Under the pieces are notes generated by a model. It saw only the letters and a list, made by a program, of their open reading frames with translations. It was not told the DNA's origin and did no database searches. A DNA stretch of 64,000 nucleotides from Sva-07 sp963793335 (lineage in GTDB: Bacteria; Actinomycetota; Acidimicrobiia; Acidimicrobiales; Ilumatobacteraceae), in contig CAWBZS010000014.1 in NCBI GenBank assembly GCA_963793335.1, positions 62,001 to 126,000 of the forward strand, read 5' to 3'. This document shows positions 8,549 through 16,405 of the stretch, piece after piece; the first letter of the stretch is position 1, and every line of letters begins with the position of its first letter. The position numbers and the translations under genes were made by a program.

Positions 8549-9096
8549 GTCCGAATGCGGCGCTTGGCGAGGGCGACCGACTCCCTGCCGTGGCGCTGAT
8601 CGATCATGCCGGACAGCGGTGGTCGATCGAGGATCAGCTCGGGCGGCCGCTCGTGCTGATCCTGCACCGTCACCTCGCTTGACTGCCGTGCCAGGAACAC
8701 GTGCTCGCCGTGCGCGACCACCTCGACCAGCTCGGTGATGCGCTCCCGGTCGTGATCACGTTCGCCGACGATCCACAGTGGCTCGGCGCCTACCGCGAGC
8801 ACCTCGACATCGAGTTTCCGGTGCTCGCCGATGTCGACCGCGTGCTCTATGAACTGTTGGGTGCCGGTCGAGGTTCGATCCGCCAGGTGTGGTCGCCAGG
8901 CACGCTCGCGATGTACGTCCGGTTGTTGCGGCGTGGGCGTCGACTCCGATCGCCTGCCGAGGACACCCGCCAGCTCGGCGCTGATGTCATCGTCGGGAGC
9001 GATGGGCGGATCCGGCGTGTGTGGCTGCCACCCAGCCCCGATGAGCGGCCGACGATTGGTGCGATCATCGACGCGGTGCACGACGCCCAGCAGTGA
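8545..9096 (+). CDS. Peroxiredoxin-like (AhpC/TSA) selenoprotein, UxxC
   Basis: The ATG at 8545 opens a 183-codon frame interrupted only by one TGA at 8680-8682 (codon 46) and ending at 9096. Before the TGA: MSPNAALGEGDRLPAVALID and LVLILHRHLA. After it: LPCQEHVLAVRDHL. Read as selenocysteine this gives HRHLA-U-LPC, aligning with the RHFGCxxC peroxidatic site of peroxiredoxin-like AhpC/TSA proteins. The rest fits that family (FPVLADVDRVLYELLGAGRG; QLGADVIVGSDGRIRRVW). The frame, length and strong coding on both sides argue against a pseudogene, and selC lies 4.8 kb upstream. Standard gene finding would start at GTG 8701 and lose the active site. Expected role: thiol- or selenol-based peroxide or disulfide reduction. 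Confidence 0.85.
8685..8712 (+). promoter_or_regulatory. Candidate bacterial SECIS region
   Basis: Immediately after the UGA two mutually exclusive hairpins can form. One is GCCGTG/CACG-t-GC with a bulged T and loop CCAGGAA (8685-8704). The other is CACG/CGTG with loop TGCTCGC (8698-8712), whose loop begins 19 nt after the UGA and has a G in its second position, as bacterial SECIS models ask. Neither stem is long; this is a candidate to fold properly, not a confirmed element. Confidence 0.35.
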
Positions 9097-9111
9097 CGCG
9101 GCCCGTCGGGG

Positions 9112-9351
9112 TCAATGCAGCGTGCGGAGTCCCATCGCGCCGAGGACGACCATGCCGACCCCCAGCGTCAAGAGCACCAGTGAGTGCTCGCGGCGCACGA
9201 GCAGCATCATCGTGATCGTCAGGACGATCACGATCAGCGCCTGCATCCCGGCACCGGCATCGGTGCGCGGGAGTAGCAGCTCGCTGACGGCGAGCTGCGA
9301 GGTCATTCTCCGGCGAGCGCCCCCACCGGCCTTGGTGTGCTTGTGGCCCAC
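9112..9351 (-). CDS. Small two-helix membrane protein
   Basis: 79-residue protein with a basic N terminus (VGHKHTKAGGGARRRM) and two hydrophobic helices near the C terminus separated by RREHS. Start GTG 9351 is favoured because a TACGAT hexamer (9359-9364) lies 7 nt upstream; GTG 9417 and ATG 9306 are alternatives. Convergent with the selenoprotein gene. No family recognised. Confidence 0.45.
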   Translation of the reverse strand: MGHKHTKAGGGARRRMTSQLAVSELLLPRTDAGAGMQALIVIVLTITMMLLVRREHSLVLLTLGVGMVVLGAMGLRTLH

Positions 9352-9404
9352 GTCGGTGATCGTAGGTGCGGCAGGGTTGATCGGCGACCTGCGGCCCAAT
9401 AGGG

Positions 9405-9422
9405 TTGTAGCGATCACTACAA
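9405..9422. promoter_or_regulatory. 18-bp palindrome, operator-like
   Basis: TTGTAGCGATCACTACAA is palindromic except for one pair either side of the central GATC. It sits about 50 bases upstream of the preferred start of the small membrane protein gene and could be a repressor site. No cognate regulator is evident next to it. Confidence 0.35.
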
Positions 9423-9743
9423 ACGTGCCTACCCGATCGAGGAGTCACCATCACTCCCCTCTCTCTTCCACTCTTTCGACACCCATGCTTTCTCGATGTC
9501 CCGCAGTCCTCTTCTCGTTCCCTCTTTCTCACCTCCCCCCCCCCCCCCTCTCCCTCCCCCCCTCCTCCCCCCCTCCCCCTCCTCCCCCTCTTCTCCCACG
9601 AGGAAGCTCCAGAGGCCGTTGCGAAATCGCTGCTCCCGATGCTCACCACTGACGGGTGAACAGGCCGCACTGTCCCGTTCGAGCTGCGGTCGCTTCGCGC
9701 GTGCGCTCCTCGGTACGTTGTGACGAGGGGAAAGGGGAGTGAC
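9418..9743. other. Intergenic region with polypyrimidine tract
   Basis: A 326-base gap upstream of the P450 gene. It holds the 66-base uninterrupted C/T tract at 9532-9597 and no convincing gene. The composition of the 9450-9600 part is unlike the rest of the window. A Shine-Dalgarno-like AAAGGGGAG lies just before the P450 start. Confidence 0.7.
9532..9597 (+). repeat. 66-nt homopyrimidine (C-rich) tract
   Basis: Uninterrupted pyrimidines including a run of 14 C (9535-9548) followed by several runs of 4-7 C separated by single T or CT. The mirror-like C/T pattern could form triplex (H-DNA) or, on the minus strand, G-quadruplex structures. It is also a classic slippage site, so its length may vary between isolates or reads. 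Confidence 0.9.
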
Positions 9744-10958
9744 ATGTCGAACGACATCGATCAGCAGGACGTGAAGCCCGTCGAGGACTGGGTGAACGAT
9801 TGGGACTGGCTCGATTCGCAATGGGGGGCCAACGCGATCGACATCTGGAATGCCGTGCGCGTCGTGACGCCGATGGCGATCACCGAACGGTACGGGCGCG
9901 CCCACATGCCCGTCACGATGGACGCGGTTGCCGCAGTCGCCCAGGACACCGAGCGCTTCTCGTCGATCTGGGTCAACGTCGGGCGGCCCGACGCGGTGCG
10001 GCACCCGGCGCCGCCGATCACGTCGGACCCGCCGGATCATCACGGTCATCGGCGTCTGCTGCTTCCGGCATTCTCGCCGAAGCGGGTCAACCCGATGGCG
10101 GAGGGGCTGCGGGAGTTCTGTCGCGACCTCATCGCGCAACTCGACGGCGCCGACACCGCGGATGCTGCCGAACAGTATTCCCAGCACATTCCGGTGCACG
10201 GGATCTGCAAGCTCACCGGTCTCCCCGAGCGCGATGCCGATCTCTTCCGCGACTGGATCTATCGCAACTTCCAGTTGGGTCCCCGCGACAATGCGGTGCG
10301 CGAACAGGTGGCCATGGAGATGGGCGAGTACATCGATGCGATCCTGCGCGACCGCCTCGCCAACCCGAACGGCGACATGCTCGACGACATCGCCAACGCC
10401 GAGATCGACGGCGAACCCGTGGCGTGGGCACTCAAGGTCGGCTACGTGCGGCTCCTGATCGTCGCCGGGATCGACACCACCTGGAGCGCAATCGGATCTG
10501 GCCTCTGGCACTTCGCGCAACACCCCGAGCAGGTTGCGCAACTCGTTGCGGCCGACAACGACGATCTGCTCTGGCAGACCGCGAGCGAAGAGGTGTTGCG
10601 CTTCTACGCGCCGGTGACGATGGCGCGCAAGGTGATCGCCGACACCGAGATCGCGGGCTGCCCCGTGCACGCCGGTGATCAGATGCTGCTGACGTTCCCG
10701 GCGGCCAACCACGACCCCGACGCCTTCGCCGACGCCGACGAGTTCCAGCTCGATCGGGCGGAGAACCGGCACGTGGCGTTCGGCCTCGGCATCCATCGAT
10801 GCGTTGGTTCCAACCTGGCACGACTCGAACTTCTGGTTGCGCTGCAGGAATGGTTGCGGGCGTTCCCGGAGTACAGGCTCGACCTCACCAAGACCACCAC
10901 GTGGGCCAATGGGCAGATCCGCGGTCCGCGCAACATCCCGGTGCTGCTCGGCCGCTGA
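9744..10958 (+). CDS. Cytochrome P450
   Basis: 404-residue soluble class I P450 monooxygenase. It has the I-helix oxygen-activation motif AGIDTTW, the K-helix ExxR (EEVLR) and the heme-ligand loop FGLGIHRCVGSNLAR with the axial Cys. ATG 9744 is chosen because AAAGGGGAG precedes it; the in-frame start at 9720 overlaps that Shine-Dalgarno site. It needs ferredoxin and reductase partners that are not encoded nearby. The substrate cannot be deduced; the following gene (10985) is 26 bases downstream and probably co-transcribed. Confidence 0.94.
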   Translation: MSNDIDQQDVKPVEDWVNDWDWLDSQWGANAIDIWNAVRVVTPMAITERYGRAHMPVTMDAVAAVAQDTERFSSIWVNVGRPDAVRHPAPPITSDPPDHHGHRRLLLPAFSPKRVNPMAEGLREFCRDLIAQLDGADTADAAEQYSQHIPVHGICKLTGLPERDADLFRDWIYRNFQLGPRDNAVREQVAMEMGEYIDAILRDRLANPNGDMLDDIANAEIDGEPVAWALKVGYVRLLIVAGIDTTWSAIGSGLWHFAQHPEQVAQLVAADNDDLLWQTASEEVLRFYAPVTMARKVIADTEIAGCPVHAGDQMLLTFPAANHDPDAFADADEFQLDRAENRHVAFGLGIHRCVGSNLARLELLVALQEWLRAFPEYRLDLTKTTTWANGQIRGPRNIPVLLGR

Positions 10959-10984
10959 GCAACCCCGAGCGATTGGAGCCACTC

Positions 10985-11608
10985 ATGAATCCCGAGACCG
11001 CTGCGCTCTGGGCGAAACAGGACCAGCACGAGGGTGATCGATGGCGCCTGTTCAGCGCTGTCGCCGCGGCCATCGAGTCGCCCACGGTGCTCTACCCAGG
11101 AAGCTACGTGGACATCGCACCGTCGTTCGTCTTCGACTCCGTCACGTATGTCGACATCGACAAACGAACACCGAAGTTCTTCGCCGACGTGGACGGCATC
11201 CGCGAGATCGTGGCCGCTCACGACGGCCCGCCGAACCCCGATGTCACCTTCGTCCACGCCGACTACACCAGCGACCTCCCGCTGCCGGAGGAGCACTTCG
11301 ATCTGCTGGTGTCGCTCTACGCCGGGTTCATCTCCGAACACTGCACGCAGCACCTCCGCATCGGTGGCACCCTGCTCGTGAATTCCAGCCACGGTGATGC
11401 TGCGATGGCATCGATCGATTCTCGCTACGAGCTCGCTGGCGTCGTCCTGGCCCGCACGGGCGACTATTCCGTCAGCACCAGCGACCTCGGTCGGTATCTG
11501 ATCCCAAAGAAGCCGCAAGCGATCACGGTCGAGGGGCTCCACGAGACGCGTCGGGGCATCGCCTACACGACGTCACCGTTCGCCTACCTCTTCACGCGAC
11601 TCCGCTGA
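10985..11608 (+). CDS. Conserved hypothetical protein, possibly methyltransferase-like fold
   Basis: 207-residue protein. The first half (VLYPGSYVDIAPSFVFDSVT, YVDIDKRTPKFFAD) reads like the beta1-alpha-beta2 start of a Rossmann-type methyltransferase with an acidic residue ending strand 2. Then HADYTSDLPLPEEHFDLLVS and LRIGGTLLVNSSHGDA match later strands. A canonical GxGxG motif is missing, so SAM binding is uncertain. GGAG precedes ATG 10985. Located directly after the P450 in the same orientation. Confidence 0.55.
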   Translation: MNPETAALWAKQDQHEGDRWRLFSAVAAAIESPTVLYPGSYVDIAPSFVFDSVTYVDIDKRTPKFFADVDGIREIVAAHDGPPNPDVTFVHADYTSDLPLPEEHFDLLVSLYAGFISEHCTQHLRIGGTLLVNSSHGDAAMASIDSRYELAGVVLARTGDYSVSTSDLGRYLIPKKPQAITVEGLHETRRGIAYTTSPFAYLFTRLR

Positions 11609-11636
11609 GGCGATCTGTTGTGCGTGCCGAGGGCCG

Positions 11637-12995
11637 TCATCGCCCGAGGGAGGGGACGGCGGCTGCCAAGCGTTCCACGACGTCGCGCTCATGAGCCGAC
11701 CAGCCCGCGGAGTCGAGGGTGTCGATCGTCGTCGCGATCATCGTGTCGAGTGGCTCGGGGGGCCCGGGTAGACCGCGGCGCTCCACCTCCGACCGCACTT
11801 GTTGCAATGTCTGCACGAGCGTGGTCGCCACCGACGGGTCGGCGGCGCCATGCCGCCGGATCGGGTCGATCGCACCGTGGAGGTGATCGGCGTGGTCGGG
11901 TTCGTGCCGGATGAGGGTCCGTCCATCGTGTTCGACGCATCGGGGAGCAGCGGGCTGCGCCCAGAGGGCGAGCAGGACGTCGCCGATGTGGACGACGAGG
12001 TCGTTGGCGGTGCCCGGGTCGTTGATGCCGGGCGACAGTGCCCGCACGGCGATGTCGGTCAGTTGTGCGAGGCCGAAGCCGACGTCCTGCTGCAACGTCC
12101 TGGTGTCGCCCACCGCGAAGGCTTCGAGGAGTCGCGGTCGGCAGTCGTCGTCGCCGTCGCTCGCGGGCGCCACCCACATCAGCGGAGTTCCCGCAGGGAC
12201 GAACGCTCCGAGCGGGGCGACGATGTAGCCGGTCGACTGCTCGGGGAGCCCCTCGACAATCGACTCGGCGTCGATCTGTTGAATCCAACCCGACGACAGC
12301 GCCTCGATCGCCGATGCGTCGTCGGGCACCTCGCCGACACCCTCGATCGCATCCGGCCTGCCGCTGCTGGGGGCCTGTTCGGGGTGCTGGCTGGGCGCGA
12401 CCTGCGCCGCTTGCTCGATCACGGCGATCGTGTCGTCGGCGATGCGGCGCGCAACCGAGCCCACACGCAGGCTCTGCGTGATGTGATCCACCGAGCGCAC
12501 GACGGCGAACAGCGAGACCACCGTGAAACCAACTGCGAGGAGGAGTGAGAAATTGGGGACGACCGCTGCTGGGCCCTCGTCGGTGAACGACCGGGTCGAA
12601 CGCAACGCGAGCAGCGAAAAGACGGTGGTTCCGAGCGCGATCCCGATCGTGTGTTTGAGATAGCTGTCACCAAGCCAGTCGCGCAGCGTGCGGGGTGAGA
12701 ATTGTGAGCTGGCGAGCTGGACGGTGATCAGCATCATCGACAGCAGCAGGGTGATCGAGGTGATCAGTCCGCCGGCGATGACCGAGAAGACCGCACGGGC
12801 GCTCTCGACCGTGGTGGCGATGACGTCGGGGACCTCGCTGTTCGAGCGGTCGAGGAGCAACATCGCCTGGGACAAGACGATGGCGCCGATGACGTAGAGC
12901 CCCGGAATGAACGACAGCCGGTGCTGCAGACGATCGACGATCTGACGAAGACGAACCATTCCCAGTATCCGGCGAACAGGCTGCTCATCGACCAT
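11637..12995 (-). CDS. DUF2254 family membrane protein
   Basis: 452-residue protein with four N-terminal transmembrane helices (about 30-200) and a cytoplasmic C-terminal half. The pattern SVIAGGLITSITLLLSMMLI followed by QLASSQFSPRTLRDWLGD and later RALSPGINDPGTAND is diagnostic of DUF2254, a widespread bacterial membrane family of unknown function. Met13 is an alternative start. It is convergent with the gene at 10985 and divergent from the stress-sigma module. Confidence 0.87.
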   Translation of the reverse strand: MVDEQPVRRILGMVRLRQIVDRLQHRLSFIPGLYVIGAIVLSQAMLLLDRSNSEVPDVIATTVESARAVFSVIAGGLITSITLLLSMMLITVQLASSQFSPRTLRDWLGDSYLKHTIGIALGTTVFSLLALRSTRSFTDEGPAAVVPNFSLLLAVGFTVVSLFAVVRSVDHITQSLRVGSVARRIADDTIAVIEQAAQVAPSQHPEQAPSSGRPDAIEGVGEVPDDASAIEALSSGWIQQIDAESIVEGLPEQSTGYIVAPLGAFVPAGTPLMWVAPASDGDDDCRPRLLEAFAVGDTRTLQQDVGFGLAQLTDIAVRALSPGINDPGTANDLVVHIGDVLLALWAQPAAPRCVEHDGRTLIRHEPDHADHLHGAIDPIRRHGAADPSVATTLVQTLQQVRSEVERRGLPGPPEPLDTMIATTIDTLDSAGWSAHERDVVERLAAAVPSLGR

Positions 12996-13103
12996 GGCGC
13001 TCGGTCATTCCACTCATGATGCTCCTGTCGGGATGTTGCTCGGCGTCCGATGGACAGGGCCAATGTGCCCGTGCCGCCTCGGTGTCAAACACCGGTTCCC
13101 GAC

Positions 13104-13128
13104 GTTTCAACTCCCGACGACCGGGTAT
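13104..13128 (+). promoter_or_regulatory. SigF-type promoter GTTT-N15-GGGTAT
   Basis: GTTT at 13104-13107 and GGGTAT at 13123-13128 are separated by exactly 15 bases, an exact match to the consensus known for mycobacterial SigF and related actinobacterial general-stress sigma factors. It lies 45 bases before the small frame at 13173 and upstream of the RsbW-like and SigF-like genes, so it predicts positive autoregulation. Confidence 0.72.
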
Positions 13129-13172
13129 CCCATCAGCGTTCGCGCATCTGGCGACGACACCGAAAGGACTCC

Positions 13173-13289
13173 ATGACCATTGACCCGAACCGCCGTGCCG
13201 CTGCCTCCGACACGCACTCCAGCAGCCCAACTCGGGGAGCTCCGATGACCAAGCAGTCGCGGAACGATACGGTTCAGGCCGATGGCTGA
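13173..13289 (+). CDS. Possible 38-residue peptide upstream of rsbW-like gene
   Basis: Frame MTIDPNRRAAASDTHSSSPT… with a good Shine-Dalgarno-like GAAAGGACT 5 bases before the ATG and with the SigF-type promoter upstream. It is hydrophilic with no recognised domain. Its end overlaps the start of the RsbW-like gene by 8 bases, so it may act as a coupling leader rather than a functional protein. Confidence 0.4.
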   Translation: MTIDPNRRAAASDTHSSSPTRGAPMTKQSRNDTVQADG

Positions 13290-13680
13290 TCAACCGCACA
13301 GCACCGCAACCGACGTGGACTCGACGATCGAAATCCTCGTCCCGCTGCGAACTCAGCACGCCGCCACACTGCGCGTGATCGTGGCATCGCTCGGCTCAGA
13401 CCACGGTCTGAACGTCGACGAGATCGACGACCTGCAATTGGCGGTGTCCGAAGTGTTCGCCGTGCTCGTCGAGGGTGCCAACGACGACGATGCTCGTGCG
13501 CGCGTTACCTACTCGACCACTGCGGAATCGATCACCGTCGACGTCGAACGCATCGGTGCCGGAGCGGCGGTCGAGCTCGACGCGTTGGCCGCCACGATCC
13601 TGTCGTCGGTCGTCGACGAACACCGGATCACCGACGCCGGGTTCTCGCTGGTGATGTTCCGCCGTGAGACCAACGCCTGA
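13282..13680 (+). CDS. Anti-sigma factor, RsbW-like HATPase
   Basis: 132-residue GHKL-type protein of the RsbW/SpoIIAB class, a serine kinase that would bind and silence the sigma factor encoded next. The family pattern is visible in ATLRVIVASLG…VDEIDDLQLAVSEVFAVLVE, the N-box helix, although the usual Asn is replaced and the G-box is weak (TDAGFSLVMF). It could therefore be a sigma-binding rather than an active kinase subunit. A TACGGT hexamer (13268-13273) sits 8 bases before ATG 13282, giving a second, leaderless transcription option. Overlaps the sigma gene by 17 bases. Confidence 0.75.
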   Translation: MADQPHSTATDVDSTIEILVPLRTQHAATLRVIVASLGSDHGLNVDEIDDLQLAVSEVFAVLVEGANDDDARARVTYSTTAESITVDVERIGAGAAVELDALAATILSSVVDEHRITDAGFSLVMFRRETNA

Positions 13681-14443
13681 CGTGGACGACGCCGCCGCGC
13701 CAGACGACGTCGACGACCTCGAGCTGTTCCGATCATTCGTCTCGAGCCGGAGGCGATCGGTTCGGAACCGACTGGTCGAGCGACACATGGGCCTTGCAGC
13801 GCACATCGCGCAACGGTTCGCTCGTGCGGGCCGACACGACGAGGATTTGCGCCAGGTCGCGATGATCGGCCTCGTCAAGGCCGTCGATCGCTTCGATCCC
13901 GAGTACGGGGTGCAGTTCTCGTCGTTCGCCGGCCGAACGATCGAAGGCGAACTGAAGCGCCATTTCCGTGATGCATCGTGGGCGGTGAAGGTTCCACGCC
14001 GAGCCAAAGAGCTTCACCTGATGGTCCGCAATGCCGTCGCCGAGCTCGAAGCCTCGGGTCGTCCATCTCCGACGGTGGACGAGCTCGCACGGCATCTGTC
14101 GATCGACCGCGACGACGTGCTTCGGGGTCTGGCAGCGACAGCTGCGTCCTCGGTTGCGACGATCGATGCCGGCATGGGCGACGACGACGGGCCGACCGAC
14201 CGCCAGGGCGCACTCGCCACCGACGATCGATCGTACGAGGACGCCGAGAACCACGAGCTCGTCGAACAGTTGCTGGCCGGGCTGGAACCACGCGAGCGAC
14301 GGATCATCGAGCTTCGGTTCTACGAGGATCGGTCCCAGAACGAGATCGCTGACGAAGTGGGCGTGAGCCAGATGCACGTCAGCCGCCTGCTGAGGCGCTC
14401 GTTCGAGCAGATGAGGGGCCACCTCGACCAACAAGACGTTTGA
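13664..14443 (+). CDS. SigB/SigF-family general stress sigma factor
   Basis: 259-residue sigma-70 group 3 factor. Region 2 (LVERHMGLAAHIAQRFARAG, LRQVAMIGLVKAVDRFDPEY, FSSFAGRTIEGELKRHFRD) and the region 4 helix-turn-helix (RSQNEIADEVGVSQMHVSRL) match the SigF/SigB subgroup that is controlled by partner switching. It starts with GTG 13664 inside the end of the RsbW-like gene (GTG 13682 is an alternative). The upstream GTTT-N15-GGGTAT promoter suggests it transcribes its own operon. Confidence 0.92.
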   Translation: MRPTPDVDDAAAPDDVDDLELFRSFVSSRRRSVRNRLVERHMGLAAHIAQRFARAGRHDEDLRQVAMIGLVKAVDRFDPEYGVQFSSFAGRTIEGELKRHFRDASWAVKVPRRAKELHLMVRNAVAELEASGRPSPTVDELARHLSIDRDDVLRGLAATAASSVATIDAGMGDDDGPTDRQGALATDDRSYEDAENHELVEQLLAGLEPRERRIIELRFYEDRSQNEIADEVGVSQMHVSRLLRRSFEQMRGHLDQQDV

Positions 14444-14472
14444 GGGTGCGGTCGGGTGGGGAACCTCTCCCC

Positions 14473-15000
14473 ATGACCAATGTGACCGAACTTCGAAACA
14501 CACTGCCGTCGCTGTCCGAGGACGTGTCGATCCAGGCGATCGACGTCATGCAGGAGCGGCTGACGGCCCTGATCGATCTTCAGCTCACGCTGAAGCACAT
14601 CCATTGGAACGTCGTGGGCATGAACTTCATCGCCGTCCACGAGATGCTCGATCCGCAGGTCGACGCCGTCCGAGCGATGACCGATGCCCTCGCCGAACGG
14701 ATCGCCACGATGGGTGGCGAACCCAAGGGCACACCTGGCGCCGTGACCTCCACGAGGACCTGGGACGACTACCCGCTCGACCGTGCACCAACGGTCCGGC
14801 ACCTGGTCGAGCTCGACAAGGCGTACGACGGCATCGTTGCCGACCATCGCGAGGCCATCCGCAAGCTCGGGGAACTCGATCCGGTCTCCGAAGATCTCTT
14901 CATCCAGCACCTCGGTCAGCTCGAGTTGTTCCAGTGGTTCGTCCGCGCGCACCTGAAGGACTCGGACGGCAACATCGTCCACCGCCGAACCGCCGACTGA
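14473..15000 (+). CDS. dps: Dps-family DNA-protecting ferritin
   Basis: 175-residue Dps protein. The ferroxidase-site helices are evident: LQLTLKHIHWNVVGMNFIAV and LDPQVDAVRAMTDALAERIA supply the intersubunit His/Asp/Glu ligands. It protects DNA by oxidising and storing iron under peroxide stress. It lies directly behind the stress sigma factor, consistent with co-regulation. A 5-bp hairpin GGGGA/TCCCC (14458-14472) abuts the ATG at 14473 and could influence initiation; no Shine-Dalgarno is obvious. Confidence 0.92.
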   Translation: MTNVTELRNTLPSLSEDVSIQAIDVMQERLTALIDLQLTLKHIHWNVVGMNFIAVHEMLDPQVDAVRAMTDALAERIATMGGEPKGTPGAVTSTRTWDDYPLDRAPTVRHLVELDKAYDGIVADHREAIRKLGELDPVSEDLFIQHLGQLELFQWFVRAHLKDSDGNIVHRRTAD

Positions 15001-15019
15001 GCTCGACATACACTGCGGC

Positions 15020-16330
15020 GTGGTGTTCGATCGCGAACAGCGACTCCGCGCCGAGCTGGCGACAGTTCGAGCCGAACTCGATCGGGAACAACGGGCGCGC
15101 CGACAGCGGCTCGAAGTCCACCGGATGGCGGCACAGGCGAGTGGAGAGATCACACGGGATGGCGTCGCCGAGGTCATTGCCTCGGGTGCTGCTGACATCT
15201 TCGACAGCGGTTGGGTGATGGTCGGTTTCGTCGGTGACGACGAGATCGTCAGCTTCGTTCACGGACCACGCGTCCCCGACGTCGTCGCCCGCGACTGGCA
15301 ACAGGCCCCGCTGACCACCGCCGTGCCCATCTGCGACGTGCTTCGTGGGGAGCTCCGCAGCGTGGCGCTCACCGAACCGTCGGCGTTCGCGCCGTGGCCA
15401 ATTCTCCGCGAGTGGGCCGAGCGAGCGGAGCTCGGCAGTCTCTTCGTCCAACCGATCTCCGATGGCGAACGCCCGCATGCGGTGGTTGCGCTCGGGTGGC
15501 CGGAGGCACACGAACTCGATCCCGACGACCAGCAACTCCTCGACGAACTGATCGACGCCGCCCGTCCTGCGTTCGCCCGTGCGAGCACGACCGAGGTCGA
15601 TCGTGACCTCGTCGCCACGTTGCAGACGTGGCTCCTGCCCGCTGACCTCCCCGACGTCGACGGCCTCGACGTGGCCACCCTGTACGAGCCTGGCCGTGTT
15701 GCGATGGACGTTGGCGGAGACTGGTACGACGTGGTTCGCGTCGACGATCGTCGGTCGTCGATCGTCATCGGCGATGTCGTCGGCCACGATGCTCGGGCCG
15801 CAGCCGAGATGGGCCAGGTTCGCCACGTGCTCGCCGCCCACCTCATGGTCACCGGCGATCCCGCCGAGAGCCTGCGGTTGACCGATGACTACTTCGATCG
15901 GCGGTCGCCCAACACGATGGCGACGGCGCTCATCATGCTCTTCGACTCGACCGAACGAACGATCGAACTGGCCTCTGCAGGCCATCTTCCTCCGGTGATC
16001 GCCGAACTCGGAGCCACCAGCCGCATCGTCGACTGCGGTCTCGGTCCGCCAATCGGCAGCGGCCTCGGCGGGTATCGATCCCTGCACCGATCGTTTCCAC
16101 AGCATGCGGTACTGGTCGCTTTCACCGACGGGGTTGTCGAACTCCGCGGTCAGACGATCGACGAGAGCATGGTCGACTTCTGTGCGGCGATCGACCGTTG
16201 TATCGAGGGCGCCCAACAGGGCACCGCAGCGCCGGCGGCACTCGACGCACTGATTTCGATGATGTCGGATCGCGTCGCCAGCCCAGATCGCACCGATGAC
16301 GCCGCGGCCGTCGTGTGCGTCGCCACGTAG
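15020..16330 (+). CDS. RsbU-like PP2C (SpoIIE) phosphatase with GAF-like sensor
   Basis: 436-residue protein: an N-terminal coiled coil (residues 1-35), a GAF-like sensor (about 40-185) and a SpoIIE/PP2C phosphatase domain (about 190-436). Metal-binding motifs are intact: DVGGDWYDVV, VIGDVVGHDA and FTDGVVEL, with a C-terminal DRTDDAAAVVC. It should dephosphorylate the STAS protein encoded next and release the sigma factor. Start GTG 15020 or 15023; a TACACT hexamer (15009-15014) precedes it. Confidence 0.9.
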   Translation: MVFDREQRLRAELATVRAELDREQRARRQRLEVHRMAAQASGEITRDGVAEVIASGAADIFDSGWVMVGFVGDDEIVSFVHGPRVPDVVARDWQQAPLTTAVPICDVLRGELRSVALTEPSAFAPWPILREWAERAELGSLFVQPISDGERPHAVVALGWPEAHELDPDDQQLLDELIDAARPAFARASTTEVDRDLVATLQTWLLPADLPDVDGLDVATLYEPGRVAMDVGGDWYDVVRVDDRRSSIVIGDVVGHDARAAAEMGQVRHVLAAHLMVTGDPAESLRLTDDYFDRRSPNTMATALIMLFDSTERTIELASAGHLPPVIAELGATSRIVDCGLGPPIGSGLGGYRSLHRSFPQHAVLVAFTDGVVELRGQTIDESMVDFCAAIDRCIEGAQQGTAAPAALDALISMMSDRVASPDRTDDAAAVVCVAT

Positions 16331-16338
16331 GCGTGCGG

Positions 16339-16354
16339 TCACCCGAACGGGTGA
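16339..16354. terminator. Hairpin after the phosphatase gene
   Basis: TCACCCG-AA-CGGGTGA, a 7-bp stem with a 2-base loop, 9 bases after the stop at 16330. No U tract follows, as is common in high-GC actinobacteria, so termination is only suggested. Confidence 0.35.
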
Positions 16355-16405
16355 TGTGCTCCACCGCAGGAGTCGTCGGTTCACGCAACGGATATGGTAC
16401 GTCCG

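Noticed and set aside
8701..9096. Stand-alone thioredoxin-like protein starting at GTG 8701
   Set aside because: It lacks the N-terminal strand and active-site CxxC of its family; the upstream in-frame sequence before the UGA supplies both.
9429..10982. 517-residue minus-strand frame opposite the P450 gene
   Set aside because: It is the antisense shadow of a gene with clear P450 motifs; its composition (Arg/His/Val-rich) is typical of such shadows.
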